Below, one piece after another: positions 17,086 through 26,628 of a stretch of 41,639 nucleotides of DNA. Position numbers and translations under genes: made by a program. Source of the stretch: CAZUSO01 sp964622775 (lineage in GTDB: Bacteria; Bacteroidota; Bacteroidia; Chitinophagales; Chitinophagaceae). Within the stretch, counting starts at the first letter, position 1; each line of letters begins with the position of its first letter. Location: the NCBI GenBank assembly GCA_964622775.1, contig CAZUSO010000024.1, positions 1-41,639 of the forward strand, in the 5' to 3' direction. Below the pieces are notes generated by a model. That model ran no database searches and was not told the origin of the DNA. It saw only the letters and a program-made list of their open reading frames with translations.

Positions 17086-17114
17086 AGTAAAGTCGCTATA
17101 ATAGCGACTTTACT
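17086..17114 (-). terminator. Probable terminator of the nine-gene defence operon
   Basis: AGTAAAGTCGCTA pairs perfectly with TAGCGACTTTACT around a TAA loop. On the minus strand it is followed by GCTTTTAG, a weak U-tract. It lies about 175 nt after the jetD stop. A hairpin of unrelated stem sequence but the same flanks recurs at 32011-32046. Confidence 0.55.
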
Positions 17115-17125
17115 TGTGATCCCTG

Positions 17126-17142
17126 TGGTACAGAACTCGAAC
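17126..17142 (+). repeat. Direct repeat DR2, left copy (att-like, tRNA T-arm-like)
   Basis: TGGTACAGAACTCGAAC matches 32059-32075 at 16 of 17 positions, in the same orientation. Each copy lies 11-12 nt after a hairpin. The reverse strand reads GTTCGAGTTCTGTACCA, like the T-arm and 3' end of a tRNA followed by a terminator, which is a usual integration target. No complete tRNA can be folded here. The following 36 nt still match the other copy at about half the positions, with a synonymous-like pattern. Confidence 0.45.
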
Positions 17143-17288
17143 CACTTTTTAGCGGATTTAAAACTATTGAGTGAGTTGTAATAGTTAGGAAGTCCTACAG
17201 TTCGTAGTAATCCTATTAAATTCTGTCGTGGTAAATCTATTAAATCATGCAAAACATATTCATATGATATGATCAAAAATAACCAGAT

Positions 17289-18236
17289 TTATCTGGTAAT
17301 CATGCCTATTAAATCCAGCGACTCTTCTTCAATCCACTTGTTATCTTGTATCAGCCGCTCGATAAGACTAATAGCTTCATTCGAAAAATCTTCCTGTTTC
17401 AATCCTGATAGTTTCTTATTAAAATTCCATTTGCTATTATGATGTGGCGAATCAATAGGCAGCGATACTTCATAAGCGTTAGGAATTAATAAGTTCAGCT
17501 CACGTCCTTTAGATTTGATTTTATGTTTTATTCGGGAATAAATGGATAAACCGTCAAAATCCCAATCACAACAATAATAAATAGGAAGAGACAATTTGCT
17601 GGAGTCAATGAAATCAATTATGCCAATATTATTACCGCCTACGTACCATAACTCCAAATTTGCTTCCCGGGCTTGCCATGGATTTTTTAAGCGATCGAGG
17701 TTCTCACATAACACAATAGCTTTAGGACTGATACAATCGGTCACAAATCTCCACTGCAAATTTTTAGGGTCTTTCTCAGGAAAATCTATTATTTCCAATA
17801 TTGTACAAACGGCACTTTTTAATCCAGGCTTGTTTTCTAAGTATTTAGATCCCATCCCTTTAAAGATATTTACAGAAAACGTTCGGATAGTTGTCAGGTT
17901 CTTAATCAATTCTTCTTTTTGTTCTGCTATAAACATTAATGTCCGGATATCTTCTTCAGTGTATCTTCTTCTAGCATCGTCTTCGAGCTGCCGCTTTTGT
18001 AAAAATGACTCGTACAAGGAATAGTCTGTTTCTAAATTTTGCTCATAAAAACTTTTATAAGCTGTTGTCGCTTCCAGCACTTTTAAGTTGCCAGACTTAT
18101 GCCTGATCAGCTTTTTTTGTGCCATTAGGACATTTTTGATATAGCCATTATCGGTTATCTTAGCTTCTGTTCGACCAATGAGATAAAGTTGGTTTAATCC
18201 TTTTAAATGACGCCATGTTAGCTTCCGATTACTCAT
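17289..18236 (-). CDS. jetD: Wadjet nuclease subunit JetD (TOPRIM)
   Basis: This is the DNA-cleaving subunit of the Wadjet anti-plasmid system. It cuts DNA extruded by the JetABC motor. The 315 residues show the TOPRIM catalytic set in the C-terminal half: the glutamate in IVLCENLDRL (about E178) and the DxDxD cluster in YYCCDWDFDGLSIY (D224, D226, D228). IPNAYEVSLPIDSPHH follows. The N-terminal half is helical and charged, as expected for the arm that docks on JetABC. It overlaps the jetC stop by 4 nt (ATGA) and is the last gene of the operon. The protein appears complete. Confidence 0.88.
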   Translation of the reverse strand: MSNRKLTWRHLKGLNQLYLIGRTEAKITDNGYIKNVLMAQKKLIRHKSGNLKVLEATTAYKSFYEQNLETDYSLYESFLQKRQLEDDARRRYTEEDIRTLMFIAEQKEELIKNLTTIRTFSVNIFKGMGSKYLENKPGLKSAVCTILEIIDFPEKDPKNLQWRFVTDCISPKAIVLCENLDRLKNPWQAREANLELWYVGGNNIGIIDFIDSSKLSLPIYYCCDWDFDGLSIYSRIKHKIKSKGRELNLLIPNAYEVSLPIDSPHHNSKWNFNKKLSGLKQEDFSNEAISLIERLIQDNKWIEEESLDLIGMITR

Positions 18237-21200
18237 GCGTTGGGCATTTTATCATTATCACATAAAATGGCTATAGGTATATAATTCACAGGTTCCTCTA
18301 CTTCCATGTTTTTATGGAGCATATAAAGATATTGCTCTCCGTCTCTGAATTTTCCCACAGGGTTAATAGATAGCGAAATCAACTGGTAGTCATATTTCTC
18401 CGCAATATCGTGCAGCATGTCATAATTGGAACCAAGCCCTTCCGCCTCATCGATCGGCATTATACGTACTGCCGGCTCCAATTCCTTTCCCTCTTCCACG
18501 CTCATAATAGACAAACGGGCAATGCAAAGCAAAGCTGTAGCTGCATAAATTTGCCCGGTACTACCTTTATTAATCCTACCACTTTCAGATTCCATAGTGA
18601 AAGAAAGATCGTAGTAATTAGATGGGTCAAGCAATTTCTGAACGGTGGGATTAATGTGTAACGGCCCTCCACAATTGTGAAAAGCAGCTTTCATCATTTC
18701 TGCTAGGTCAATTTTTTCTCCCAATTTAGTTTGCAGGCTGCCCGGTTGCCGGTCATCCTCAATCATTTCTTTGAAAGTGCTCATCCATGATTTTGGATAA
18801 TTTATAGCTGGTGCTTTACGCAAACGAGCTGTATAGCCACCTGTAATTTGAGCACCTTTCTGCAAAAAGTTTTCGATTCTACGAGCCGTATTTTCCTGTT
18901 TGGTGATGATTTCGTCTACTTCATCCAACAAGTTTCTTATTTTTTGAATTTTTCGATTGTTCAGATTCTTGTTCTTCTCGTTAATGCTTTCAAGATAACG
19001 GGCAATGTTATCAATAATGTCGGAATCCGATCGTTCCATTATTGCATGCTGAAATGCCTCCGGTAAAAGATTCTTTGCCAGCTCAGCAAAATCTTTGATT
19101 TCGCTAAATTTATAGCTTTCGGAGGCAATGTATTGCTGAATGATATTTGAGTAGCTTGTATTATATTTCGTTTCCGCTTCAAAATATTTTTGATAATATT
19201 CTTTGGGCTCAACAATGTATACCTCCGAAACCAGACTATTTGGCAATTGATACCATTTGGTATATTCTGCTTTGGCTTTTTGCAATTCACTTGTTGCTAC
19301 ATCCAATTCCGCTTTTAAACGAGGAAGCTGATGGATTGCGTTTAAATTGGGCTGAATTAATTCCTTTTGGTCATTAAAAAACTTAGTCTTTTCCACAGCT
19401 TTTTGCAGGGCTAACGAGATGTTTCCTTTTTCTAAAAAATATGTATGGGCATCATGCTCTTTTGAATACTTATCGATTGTATCCTGTACCTCATCTTGCA
19501 TATGAGCATTCGCTTTCAGCATATCTTCTATAGATCGATACTCCCTTAAATCGTCTTTCAAAAGACGACGATCTTCTTCAAATTTTTCCTTTTCGCCTTT
19601 CACCTGCTCAAATTTTTCCTTAATTGCTCCTTTGTCTTTATAAACCTGCTTTAGCTCTTGAAAACGTTCTTCACTAATGTTAAAAGATGGAATGTCCTGT
19701 AACCGCTGTAGCGCTTCTTTTCGTTGGTAAGCCGATAATACCTGTACGATATTTTCAGTTTCAGTTATTGCTATTTTTATTTCATCGTAAACCTTTATTT
19801 GTTTTTCAAGTTGCGATATATCCTTCTCAAGCGTACTGCTGTATTGCTCAAAATAGGTTCTGATCTTGCTTTCATCCGTTGTATCTAAAATCTGTTCAGA
19901 AACATACTCAATATATTTTCTTATTCCATTCAGTTGAATCCAAAACCCCTTCTCTTCTTTTTCAGCAACAGTTAAAGACAATATCAACTCACTAGGGTCA
20001 GGCAAGTAATCAACTAAATTAGATGGCTTTTTCCGGGGTAAATCCTGAAAGTGAAGAATAGTACTTTCTGCCTCTTTGCTAAAAGCTCGGTTCTGTTGCA
20101 ACGCCCAATTGGCCAACGATTCGGGATCATCGAGATTTGCATATTTCTTCAGTTGGCTTTTTTGCTGTGTGCGTTGCTGTAATTCAGTGATTGTACTTGT
20201 AATATGTTCATTCAGCACGGCAAATGATTGCTTATCTGTAATTGCGTCAAATGCTGCCAGTACATTTTTTCGTTCCAATGCCTGTAGAAAAGGTATTAAG
20301 ACCAATTTCTCCGACCAATACTGCTTATAATTTGTGTATCTATCTTCCAATTCCTCATAAGTGCAATCAAGCACTTCTAACCAATTAACAACCTGTACTA
20401 TCTGAGCATGTTTGGGCTGAATATCGTTATAAGTGTCCTCTGCCGCTTTCAGTTCAAATTCAAGACCCGGCAATCGATCGGTCAACTGTTTTATTTCTTC
20501 TGACAACAATTCTTTCAGAATGTCCCGGTGTTGCGCCGCCCTCAAATAATTGCCGGCGTAATCGCTTATTTCCTTTTCAAGTCTTGTCGCTTCCTGGGAG
20601 TGATACAATAATCTTTGATGTAACCATGCATATTGATATTCATCCCTACTAACTTTCAGCTCCTTAAGGTGCACCAGTGCTTTTTGTTTTTGCGTCACCC
20701 GCTCAATCTCCCGAAGATTATTTCCATAATCGCTATTGTTAGTTTCCAGCTCTTTCTCGGCACCTTTATAAATATCGTAGATCCGCTTGCTGTCCCGGTC
20801 GCCGAACAGAAATTGTTTCAGGCTCTCACTTTTTTGCGTATCAAGCGATTTACCCCTAGAAAAAGATTGCAAAATACCCGCATAGTCATTCAGTGTTCTT
20901 TCACTCGATGCAAGATCTAAAGGAACAATTCTTTCTCGAAATAGTATTTTATGAAACTCTTTATACCGTTGCCATACTTTCCCATGCAGTCCCTGCTTAT
21001 CTAACCATTCAGGCAACATATCAATCGGCTGTATCTCTTCCTCATTTAAAAACTGCTTAAAGGAAATAGGAACCGATAAATATTGAATGTTCTGCCAGTC
21101 GTACCCTGCCTGTATAATAAATGCTTGAGTAGCCCGAACGCTCGTTTCTATATAGCAACCTACCACCAAATATTGCTTCGGTTCCACTTCTATATTTAAA

Positions 21201-21454
21201 AAAGCATATCCCATACCTTTACTTCTAGCCTCCGTTTGCAATACTATTTTTTCGGGCTTCCTCGTTTCATCAGTTGCAGATTCAAATGCTTCGGAGCCTA
21301 CTAAAATAAGCTGAATAAGATCGGCAATCATGCTCTTGCCAGAGCCACTCTCACCTATAAAATCGGTACGGAAAGGGTGAAACTGATAATCGAATTCCTG
21401 ATGATGAATAAGCCCGACGGTAGACAGACTATATATTCTGGGGTATTTTTTCAT
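18233..21454 (-). CDS. jetC: Wadjet SMC-like ATPase JetC (MukB-like)
   Basis: The motor subunit, a 1073-residue SMC-type ATPase that loops DNA. The N-terminal head has Walker A (FIGESGSGKSMIADL, P-loop about 34-41). The middle is a very long, charged coiled coil of about 700 residues, interrupted near the centre as at an SMC hinge. The C-terminal head has the ABC signature region RINKGSTGQIYAATALLC and Walker B (VRIMPIDEAEGLGS). The context, with the kleisin-like JetA and MukE-like JetB before it and the TOPRIM JetD after it, makes this Wadjet rather than RecN or chromosomal SMC. It begins 32 nt after jetB. Confidence 0.92.
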   Translation of the reverse strand: MKKYPRIYSLSTVGLIHHQEFDYQFHPFRTDFIGESGSGKSMIADLIQLILVGSEAFESATDETRKPEKIVLQTEARSKGMGYAFLNIEVEPKQYLVVGCYIETSVRATQAFIIQAGYDWQNIQYLSVPISFKQFLNEEEIQPIDMLPEWLDKQGLHGKVWQRYKEFHKILFRERIVPLDLASSERTLNDYAGILQSFSRGKSLDTQKSESLKQFLFGDRDSKRIYDIYKGAEKELETNNSDYGNNLREIERVTQKQKALVHLKELKVSRDEYQYAWLHQRLLYHSQEATRLEKEISDYAGNYLRAAQHRDILKELLSEEIKQLTDRLPGLEFELKAAEDTYNDIQPKHAQIVQVVNWLEVLDCTYEELEDRYTNYKQYWSEKLVLIPFLQALERKNVLAAFDAITDKQSFAVLNEHITSTITELQQRTQQKSQLKKYANLDDPESLANWALQQNRAFSKEAESTILHFQDLPRKKPSNLVDYLPDPSELILSLTVAEKEEKGFWIQLNGIRKYIEYVSEQILDTTDESKIRTYFEQYSSTLEKDISQLEKQIKVYDEIKIAITETENIVQVLSAYQRKEALQRLQDIPSFNISEERFQELKQVYKDKGAIKEKFEQVKGEKEKFEEDRRLLKDDLREYRSIEDMLKANAHMQDEVQDTIDKYSKEHDAHTYFLEKGNISLALQKAVEKTKFFNDQKELIQPNLNAIHQLPRLKAELDVATSELQKAKAEYTKWYQLPNSLVSEVYIVEPKEYYQKYFEAETKYNTSYSNIIQQYIASESYKFSEIKDFAELAKNLLPEAFQHAIMERSDSDIIDNIARYLESINEKNKNLNNRKIQKIRNLLDEVDEIITKQENTARRIENFLQKGAQITGGYTARLRKAPAINYPKSWMSTFKEMIEDDRQPGSLQTKLGEKIDLAEMMKAAFHNCGGPLHINPTVQKLLDPSNYYDLSFTMESESGRINKGSTGQIYAATALLCIARLSIMSVEEGKELEPAVRIMPIDEAEGLGSNYDMLHDIAEKYDYQLISLSINPVGKFRDGEQYLYMLHKNMEVEEPVNYIPIAILCDNDKMPNA

Positions 21455-21486
21455 AATGTAGTATCAAGTATATCAACCTAGGTTTT

Positions 21487-22161
21487 TTATTCATCAATGG
21501 CACCGGCTATTGCATCATCTTTCAGCCAACGATCAGGATCATTAATATAGTCGCCATATATTTTAGGCAGTCGCTGAAAAGAAGGCAAAGGTTCAAACAG
21601 GGAACCATCCAGTTCTATCCAGCCTATTTTTGCGAAATCCCGCAAAGCTTTTTCCACCATGTCATCTACCTTTTCATCGTCTATTTCTGTAGTCTTGATC
21701 TTTTTTGCTTTAGCCAAAGCCCTATAAATGCCCGGTTTAATGTCTTCATATTCCTGCCGTATGGTTCGTTGCAAAGATGGTAACGTATTTACCTCAATCA
21801 TACCATCTATATAAAGAATCTTGTGTAACATAAAGCCAATGATCACATGCTCATTGGGTAAAAAATGCCTGTTATCGTTGGGTATGCCACCTCTGTTGTC
21901 CGGACGAAATTCGAGGTAGTAGTATTTATCAATAGACTCTCCGCCTGTTTCAAGGGACACGCCGAAGAAATCCATATAATATAATTGCATACTCACAAAA
22001 TGCTTTTCTAAAAAACGGAACATATCTTCCTGGTGTTGCCAACGCTGTATATGCTTGCCATTCTTCAATGCATAATCTATCTTGGCAAAAATCTCTTTTG
22101 CATCCCCGTCTTCTAAAAATGAAGTGGCGCTTATGTTTTCCTGCTGACGATAATTTCCCAT
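21487..22161 (-). CDS. jetB: Wadjet subunit JetB (MukE-like, DUF4194-type)
   Basis: 224 residues in the second position of the jetABCD order, with the size and layout of MukE/MksE-like winged-helix partners that bind the kleisin. Visible parts are YYMDFFGVSLETGGESIDKYYYLEF, read in pieces as FFGVSLETGG and KYYYLEFRPD, then HVIIGFMLHKILYID and a C-terminal winged-helix-like KALRDFAKIGWIELDG. No enzymatic motif was found, as expected. It overlaps the end of jetA by 31 nt, so translation is probably coupled and equal stoichiometry is favoured. Assignment to DUF4194 rests on position and length more than on a diagnostic motif. Confidence 0.82.
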   Translation of the reverse strand: MGNYRQQENISATSFLEDGDAKEIFAKIDYALKNGKHIQRWQHQEDMFRFLEKHFVSMQLYYMDFFGVSLETGGESIDKYYYLEFRPDNRGGIPNDNRHFLPNEHVIIGFMLHKILYIDGMIEVNTLPSLQRTIRQEYEDIKPGIYRALAKAKKIKTTEIDDEKVDDMVEKALRDFAKIGWIELDGSLFEPLPSFQRLPKIYGDYINDPDRWLKDDAIAGAIDE

Positions 22162-23495
22162 AAAGAAGTTTTAAATTCAGGGTTCACAACTATTTTTCCG
22201 GGGTTAATGTTTACTGTATATTGATCCTGTCGTTCAAAAAATGCAATAGACCTGTAGATAACTGCGATAGCGAGGCCAAGTGATAGTCCATCTTCTGGCC
22301 GGGCTATCTGAAAAAAATAATCTGAAAGGCATAGGTAAAAAGACTCATCTACTTCCTGCTTAAAAACTCCTATCCACCGGCTGATCTCATCCTGCCGTTG
22401 TAGTTTATCTTGAAAGGAGGCAAATGCTTTGGACTTGGCTTCGGGAGACTCCGGAATCACCAACCGCTTTTTAGCTTTTAAAGGAAAAAGGTCTTTCTTT
22501 CGCTCTACAATAGTAAAATCCTGATGCAGTTTAAAATGGGATAATCGAGGGATCTGGCTCGGTAAGTGGATCGTCTTTTTAGTGCCGATCGAAACCTCTT
22601 CACAGTTTTCAATCAGGTGATATAAAAAACGCTCCATCCGTGTATTGAACAAAGGTTTGTTCAGGTTACTGAATAGCTGCCGCATCTTGGGTTGGATTCG
22701 GTCAAGGCGTTTATCAATAATACCAAGTGTTCTGCGCATCTCCTGGAAGAAGGTGATAGCAGTATGCACCAGCGTATCCACTTCACTATTGTCATAAGTG
22801 GCAGCATAGGATTCCATAAGACGCCTGATCTGATCTATTTCCCGAAATGCACTCCGTAATTCTATATTTTGATTCCTGATAACTTCAAATCGCTCATCAA
22901 TTTGCCGCAACGTCTCTAATATGGCACCTTCTTGCAGATTTAATCTTTTATTTTCCCTGAGTGATGTCACAGAATGGTCTATTTGCCTGTCCAAGAAGTC
23001 CAATTGGCTTTTCAACTTCGGCTTGAAAGTATCAAAGTCAATCTTAAGCCAGTCCAGGAATAATTTCAAGTCTTCACAACGATTTAGTTTTTCATGTAAA
23101 CCAAAACATATCTTCTCAATTTGAGTTGGTGAAAAATTTGCTTCTAATATATTATGCGCCTGCCGGCAAAAATCATAGGCATACTCTTTAAAAGAATACA
23201 TCCGGCGCTCATCATCATACCGGAGAAAGTACTCCAGCAAGTTTGAAATAATGGAATTATAATGCTCTTTAGGATGACGGCTTTTATCTAATTCGATGGA
23301 GGGATTTACAGTACGTAAAGCCTCATGGATATCTGTTTCTTTAAAGCTGTTTTGTTGAAAAACACTACGCTCCATTTTCTCATACAACCATATTACCGCC
23401 AGTCCTGCTTTAGCATCGGGAAAAAGCAAGTTATAGGTATTATCCTTTGCGATTTCCGAAAGGAAATGGAAGGTATTTGGATTTGCATCTTGCAC
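22131..23495 (-). CDS. jetA: Wadjet subunit JetA (MukF/kleisin-like)
   Basis: 454 residues, mostly helical and charged, in the first position of jetABCD. The N-terminal part is winged-helix-like (IHEALRTVNPSIELDKS). Then come long coiled-coil stretches (LRQIDERFEVIRNQNIELRS, LGIIDKRLDRIQPKMRQLF) and a C-terminal wing. This is the kleisin bridge between the two JetC heads. Translation starts at GTG (23495-23493), directly after the TAA of the upstream nuclease gene with no gap. The GTG start plus stop-start contact suggests coupled and possibly reduced initiation. The type of Wadjet (I, II or III) cannot be set without a profile search. Confidence 0.85.
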   Translation of the reverse strand: MQDANPNTFHFLSEIAKDNTYNLLFPDAKAGLAVIWLYEKMERSVFQQNSFKETDIHEALRTVNPSIELDKSRHPKEHYNSIISNLLEYFLRYDDERRMYSFKEYAYDFCRQAHNILEANFSPTQIEKICFGLHEKLNRCEDLKLFLDWLKIDFDTFKPKLKSQLDFLDRQIDHSVTSLRENKRLNLQEGAILETLRQIDERFEVIRNQNIELRSAFREIDQIRRLMESYAATYDNSEVDTLVHTAITFFQEMRRTLGIIDKRLDRIQPKMRQLFSNLNKPLFNTRMERFLYHLIENCEEVSIGTKKTIHLPSQIPRLSHFKLHQDFTIVERKKDLFPLKAKKRLVIPESPEAKSKAFASFQDKLQRQDEISRWIGVFKQEVDESFYLCLSDYFFQIARPEDGLSLGLAIAVIYRSIAFFERQDQYTVNINPGKIVVNPEFKTSLWEIIVSRKT

Positions 23496-24527
23496 TTATA
23501 ATCTTTCAATATCCTTTTCAATCGGAGAATATTTATCTTTTACATCTTCTCCCTGATAATAATTAAGTAAATCTTCTTTTGTCAATGTACCATCGGCCAA
23601 GAATTTCTTAAGATATAGTTGGTTGAATTCCATTAACAAAATACTTTTCTCCAATTGCTTAAGAATTGCTTTATTATTCTCAATATTGTTATGAACCAAT
23701 GTTCTGATAGACAACATTTCATTTATATCCTTAATGATTCTGTTTACCAGTACAGCTAATAATTCTTTATCTAGTTCTATAGTTTTGACATTTAGTGCGA
23801 TATCACGAGCAAGCATATAGGCAATGGTCAAATTAGTATAATCGCCTTTTTGAGAATTGACAATAGCCACGAATCCAATACCTGGGATATAGCCTACATT
23901 TTCAAATTTCTTTAGAATAGAATTATCCACTAAGGAAATGTCGAAAACAATCAGGCTAACTTTAGCATCTCTGTTAGCCTGAGCTTCTAATAGTTGGCTC
24001 CATGCAGTATCGGCCTTACGGGTAAAAATTTCTTTTGACTCTATATCGCCCAACCTGACACCTTTATCGAATTTGCATTCGATAACAATTCTAAGGTTCG
24101 GGTTTCCATCTACTTCACATACAATATCACCAGTCTTATTTTTTGGTATATTGCCAGCTATATTTCCTGTTAAAACAGCTTTGTCTTTCAGCAGCTTTTC
24201 TGTAAAGTATTGATTTAGATACTCGGCTATTTCGTCTTCCGCCAATACCCCTTTCACGGAGGATTTATAGAAAAGCTCCTTTTTCATATCGAAAATCATC
24301 TTTAAGCTTTCTAACTCTGTACCCAGTTCATTACTGGTTTTGGACAGGAAAGCAGAAATGCGATCTTCCATCAGTGCTAAAACGCCTATGTAAATAGCTC
24401 GAAGAAGTTTTTCATCCCTTTGGGATGCGGGAAGCTTGTCAAAATAGTTGAAAACGATTTGGTTTTCCATTTCGAAACTTGAAACTTCAATTCGTTTTAA
24501 CTGCTGGTTTAAATTAACATTACTCAT
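23496..24527 (-). CDS. PD-(D/E)XK-like nuclease associated with SIR2-HerA
   Basis: 343 residues. The first 90 or so are helical (FEMENQIVFNYFDKLPASQR, LLRAIYIGVLALMEDRISAF). A restriction-endonuclease-like core follows: an acidic helix GVLAEDEIAEYLNQYF (about 94-109), TGDIVCEV (D134), and the strand IVIECKFDKG with E150-x-K152. This is the D-(x)n-ExK pattern of the PD-(D/E)XK superfamily. The C-terminal third is helical again. The ATG at 24527 lies one base after the stop of the HerA-type gene, so I use it rather than upstream in-frame ATGs inside that gene. Placed directly after the SIR2 and HerA genes, it is likely a third component of that system rather than of Wadjet. I do not know of this gene as a standard partner. 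Confidence 0.72.
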   Translation of the reverse strand: MSNVNLNQQLKRIEVSSFEMENQIVFNYFDKLPASQRDEKLLRAIYIGVLALMEDRISAFLSKTSNELGTELESLKMIFDMKKELFYKSSVKGVLAEDEIAEYLNQYFTEKLLKDKAVLTGNIAGNIPKNKTGDIVCEVDGNPNLRIVIECKFDKGVRLGDIESKEIFTRKADTAWSQLLEAQANRDAKVSLIVFDISLVDNSILKKFENVGYIPGIGFVAIVNSQKGDYTNLTIAYMLARDIALNVKTIELDKELLAVLVNRIIKDINEMLSIRTLVHNNIENNKAILKQLEKSILLMEFNQLYLKKFLADGTLTKEDLLNYYQGEDVKDKYSPIEKDIERL

Positions 24528-24528
24528 A

Positions 24529-26628
24529 CTATACTTTTGCATATCGATATACACCCTTAATATTAGCGGCTAAGTACTTCCCATGTGAACCTTCAGGTGG
24601 ATTATACATAAATTCATCTGCTACTACTTTAGGCACATCAAAATATTGATAAGTAGAGCCATTTAGGAATCCAACTTCTAATGTTTGTGAATTCTCATCA
24701 TAGCCAATCGTTGCTATGTTACTTGATTGAACTGAGATTGTTTGCATCGTTTCTGATTTTATAATTTTTGAATAATTAGGATTTTGTGACCTCCACACTT
24801 GAAGGATGTCTTTATAGTCTTGTTGTGAAGCAACTCTATTAATTCCCCAGCCCCCTGGAGATGTAGAATCAAACGGAGGTTTTTCATCATATATTATAGG
24901 ATCAAAGCTATCTGGGCGTTTTTCTTTATCTGGAGCTTCAATAAGAACCCTCATTGGCAACTTCACAGCTTCACCTAATACAATAGCTTCGCCAGTTCTT
25001 AATATTGGCAACATATTTGTCAGGCCTTCAAGATTATCAGTTACTGCACCTGTTATATGTGATCTATCAGTTGAATTAGAAAGCCTAAGAGCGAAAAATG
25101 TTCCGCATTGAGAAAGAATAGTGGAATTCACTTCAGAAGGACGTTGGCTTACTATCATTGCTCCAATGCCATATTTACGACCCTCCTTAGCTATTCTCTG
25201 AACAATTAATGACGCAAGACCGGAAAAGTTATCGTTCAAATAATTATGTGCTTCTTCCATTACTATTAAAAGAGGCCTGTTTTTGCCGCCTTCTGCAAGT
25301 TTTCTCGACCAAAATAAGGCATCATAAAGTATTCTTAGTAATACTCCGATGATTAGATTGAGAATAGTAGAGGGCACTCCTGACAAATCTAAAATGGTTA
25401 TCGGTTTGTCACTTCCAATCCAATTCTGCAAAAGTTCATCTAAATCTTTGGCCACGCCACCGTTTTCATTAGGTAACCACTCTCCTGGCTTAAAGATAAA
25501 ATCGTATCTTGGAACTCTCAGTTTTGAACCAAGAGAGTGAAGTTGCTGACCAATATTTAATGTGTCAGGTAAATGACCTACTAATTCCCCATTTGCCTGT
25601 GCTGTATTTATTTTTTTAAAGATTGGAGGTGTTGCAGTAATGGGGTTCCCTCTTAATTCTTGCTCTTGTTCATCTAAATCAAATGCAAGATTTTCTAAAG
25701 GGTTCCCTTGCCTTTGTCTATAATATTTCCCAAGAGTTTCTACGTAAAGGTCATACCACAAATGATTCAAGCTAAATGGTATTGGGCTATCGACGCTTAA
25801 ATTATCAATATCAACACCATCTCGTGGGGTCGATAGGATTGAATCTTTTTTCCTTTCAAGAATACGTTCAAGTACAATAGTCTTATCTTTTTCATTTGCA
25901 AATCCACCAAAACTTATTTCTACGAGTTCTTCAAAGTTTAATGCCCAAAATGGAAGATAAAGTTCTTTTTCATTTAATGCCGGGTCTCCATTTACCTTAT
26001 AAATATTGGCTCTTTCTCTTAGCGCTTGGCCATATTCTCCATGTATATCTAAGATAATAATTCTCGAAGAAGGATAGGTAGTGGGATTAGATAATGCATT
26101 TATCAATGATGCTACCGTAGTTGACTTCCCTGATCCGGTAGTACCAACAACAGCACTATGACGAGTTATCAGCTTGTTTATATCAATCAATGCGGAAATA
26201 GATTCGGCTCCGGAGATATGTCCAATATTAACAAAATATGGCTTGTCGGGCTGACCATATATTTTTCTCAGATCAGATTCAGAAACCAGATGTACTTCGT
26301 CGCCAATAGTTGGATATTGTGATAGTCCCCGCTCAAACTTTCCATTCCTTTGCCCTTCTCCCAATAGTTGTATACTTAGCCATCTATTTCCATTAGGTTG
26401 GTTTACCTTTTGATTATCAGGTACAGCGCTTGCACCTACTTGCGTTACTATTCCAAACAATTCTATATACCCAATTGGTATTTTAACGAAACTCCCAATT
26501 TGCCCAATTCTATAACCTTCCCCATCTACATATGTAAGCCCAGACAATGCTTCATTAGCCAATGAAACACTAACTGAGGTTCCATTAACATCTTGTATTG
26601 TTCCAAGAAAAGTAGATTTACTTTCCAT
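24529..26628 (-). CDS. HerA-type DNA translocase ATPase with C-terminal KTSC domain
   Basis: 699 residues. The N-terminal beta-barrel (HAS-barrel-like) covers about 1-110: FLGTIQDVNGTSVSV, IGYIELFGIVTQVG. The FtsK/HerA ATPase has Walker A GTTGSGKS (162-169), ILDIHGEYG, Walker B LLIVMEEAHNYL (about 453-464), and the HerA-typical EGRKYGIGAMIVSQRPSEV. The last 70 residues (about 628-699) form a KTSC domain: IATIGYDENSQTLEVGFLNG, YQYFDVPKVVADEF, GKYLAANIKGVYRY. HerA-type ATPases form hexamers that drive DNA or activate SIR2 or nuclease effectors in defence pairs. The start ATG at 26628 overlaps the SIR2 stop by 11 nt. A further upstream start at 26658 is less likely. I do not recall a KTSC tail on a HerA-type ATPase. 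Confidence 0.85.
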   Translation of the reverse strand: MESKSTFLGTIQDVNGTSVSVSLANEALSGLTYVDGEGYRIGQIGSFVKIPIGYIELFGIVTQVGASAVPDNQKVNQPNGNRWLSIQLLGEGQRNGKFERGLSQYPTIGDEVHLVSESDLRKIYGQPDKPYFVNIGHISGAESISALIDINKLITRHSAVVGTTGSGKSTTVASLINALSNPTTYPSSRIIILDIHGEYGQALRERANIYKVNGDPALNEKELYLPFWALNFEELVEISFGGFANEKDKTIVLERILERKKDSILSTPRDGVDIDNLSVDSPIPFSLNHLWYDLYVETLGKYYRQRQGNPLENLAFDLDEQEQELRGNPITATPPIFKKINTAQANGELVGHLPDTLNIGQQLHSLGSKLRVPRYDFIFKPGEWLPNENGGVAKDLDELLQNWIGSDKPITILDLSGVPSTILNLIIGVLLRILYDALFWSRKLAEGGKNRPLLIVMEEAHNYLNDNFSGLASLIVQRIAKEGRKYGIGAMIVSQRPSEVNSTILSQCGTFFALRLSNSTDRSHITGAVTDNLEGLTNMLPILRTGEAIVLGEAVKLPMRVLIEAPDKEKRPDSFDPIIYDEKPPFDSTSPGGWGINRVASQQDYKDILQVWRSQNPNYSKIIKSETMQTISVQSSNIATIGYDENSQTLEVGFLNGSTYQYFDVPKVVADEFMYNPPEGSHGKYLAANIKGVYRYAKV

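Noticed and set aside
17067..17276. 69-codon frame on the minus strand downstream of jetD
   Set aside because: It runs through the operon terminator hairpin and the DR2 repeat, has no ribosome-binding site, and resembles no family.
18233..21454. The large SMC-like protein as chromosomal MukB/SMC or RecN
   Set aside because: The JetA-JetB-JetC-JetD order and the TOPRIM partner identify Wadjet. It also sits inside a defence operon, not a housekeeping context.
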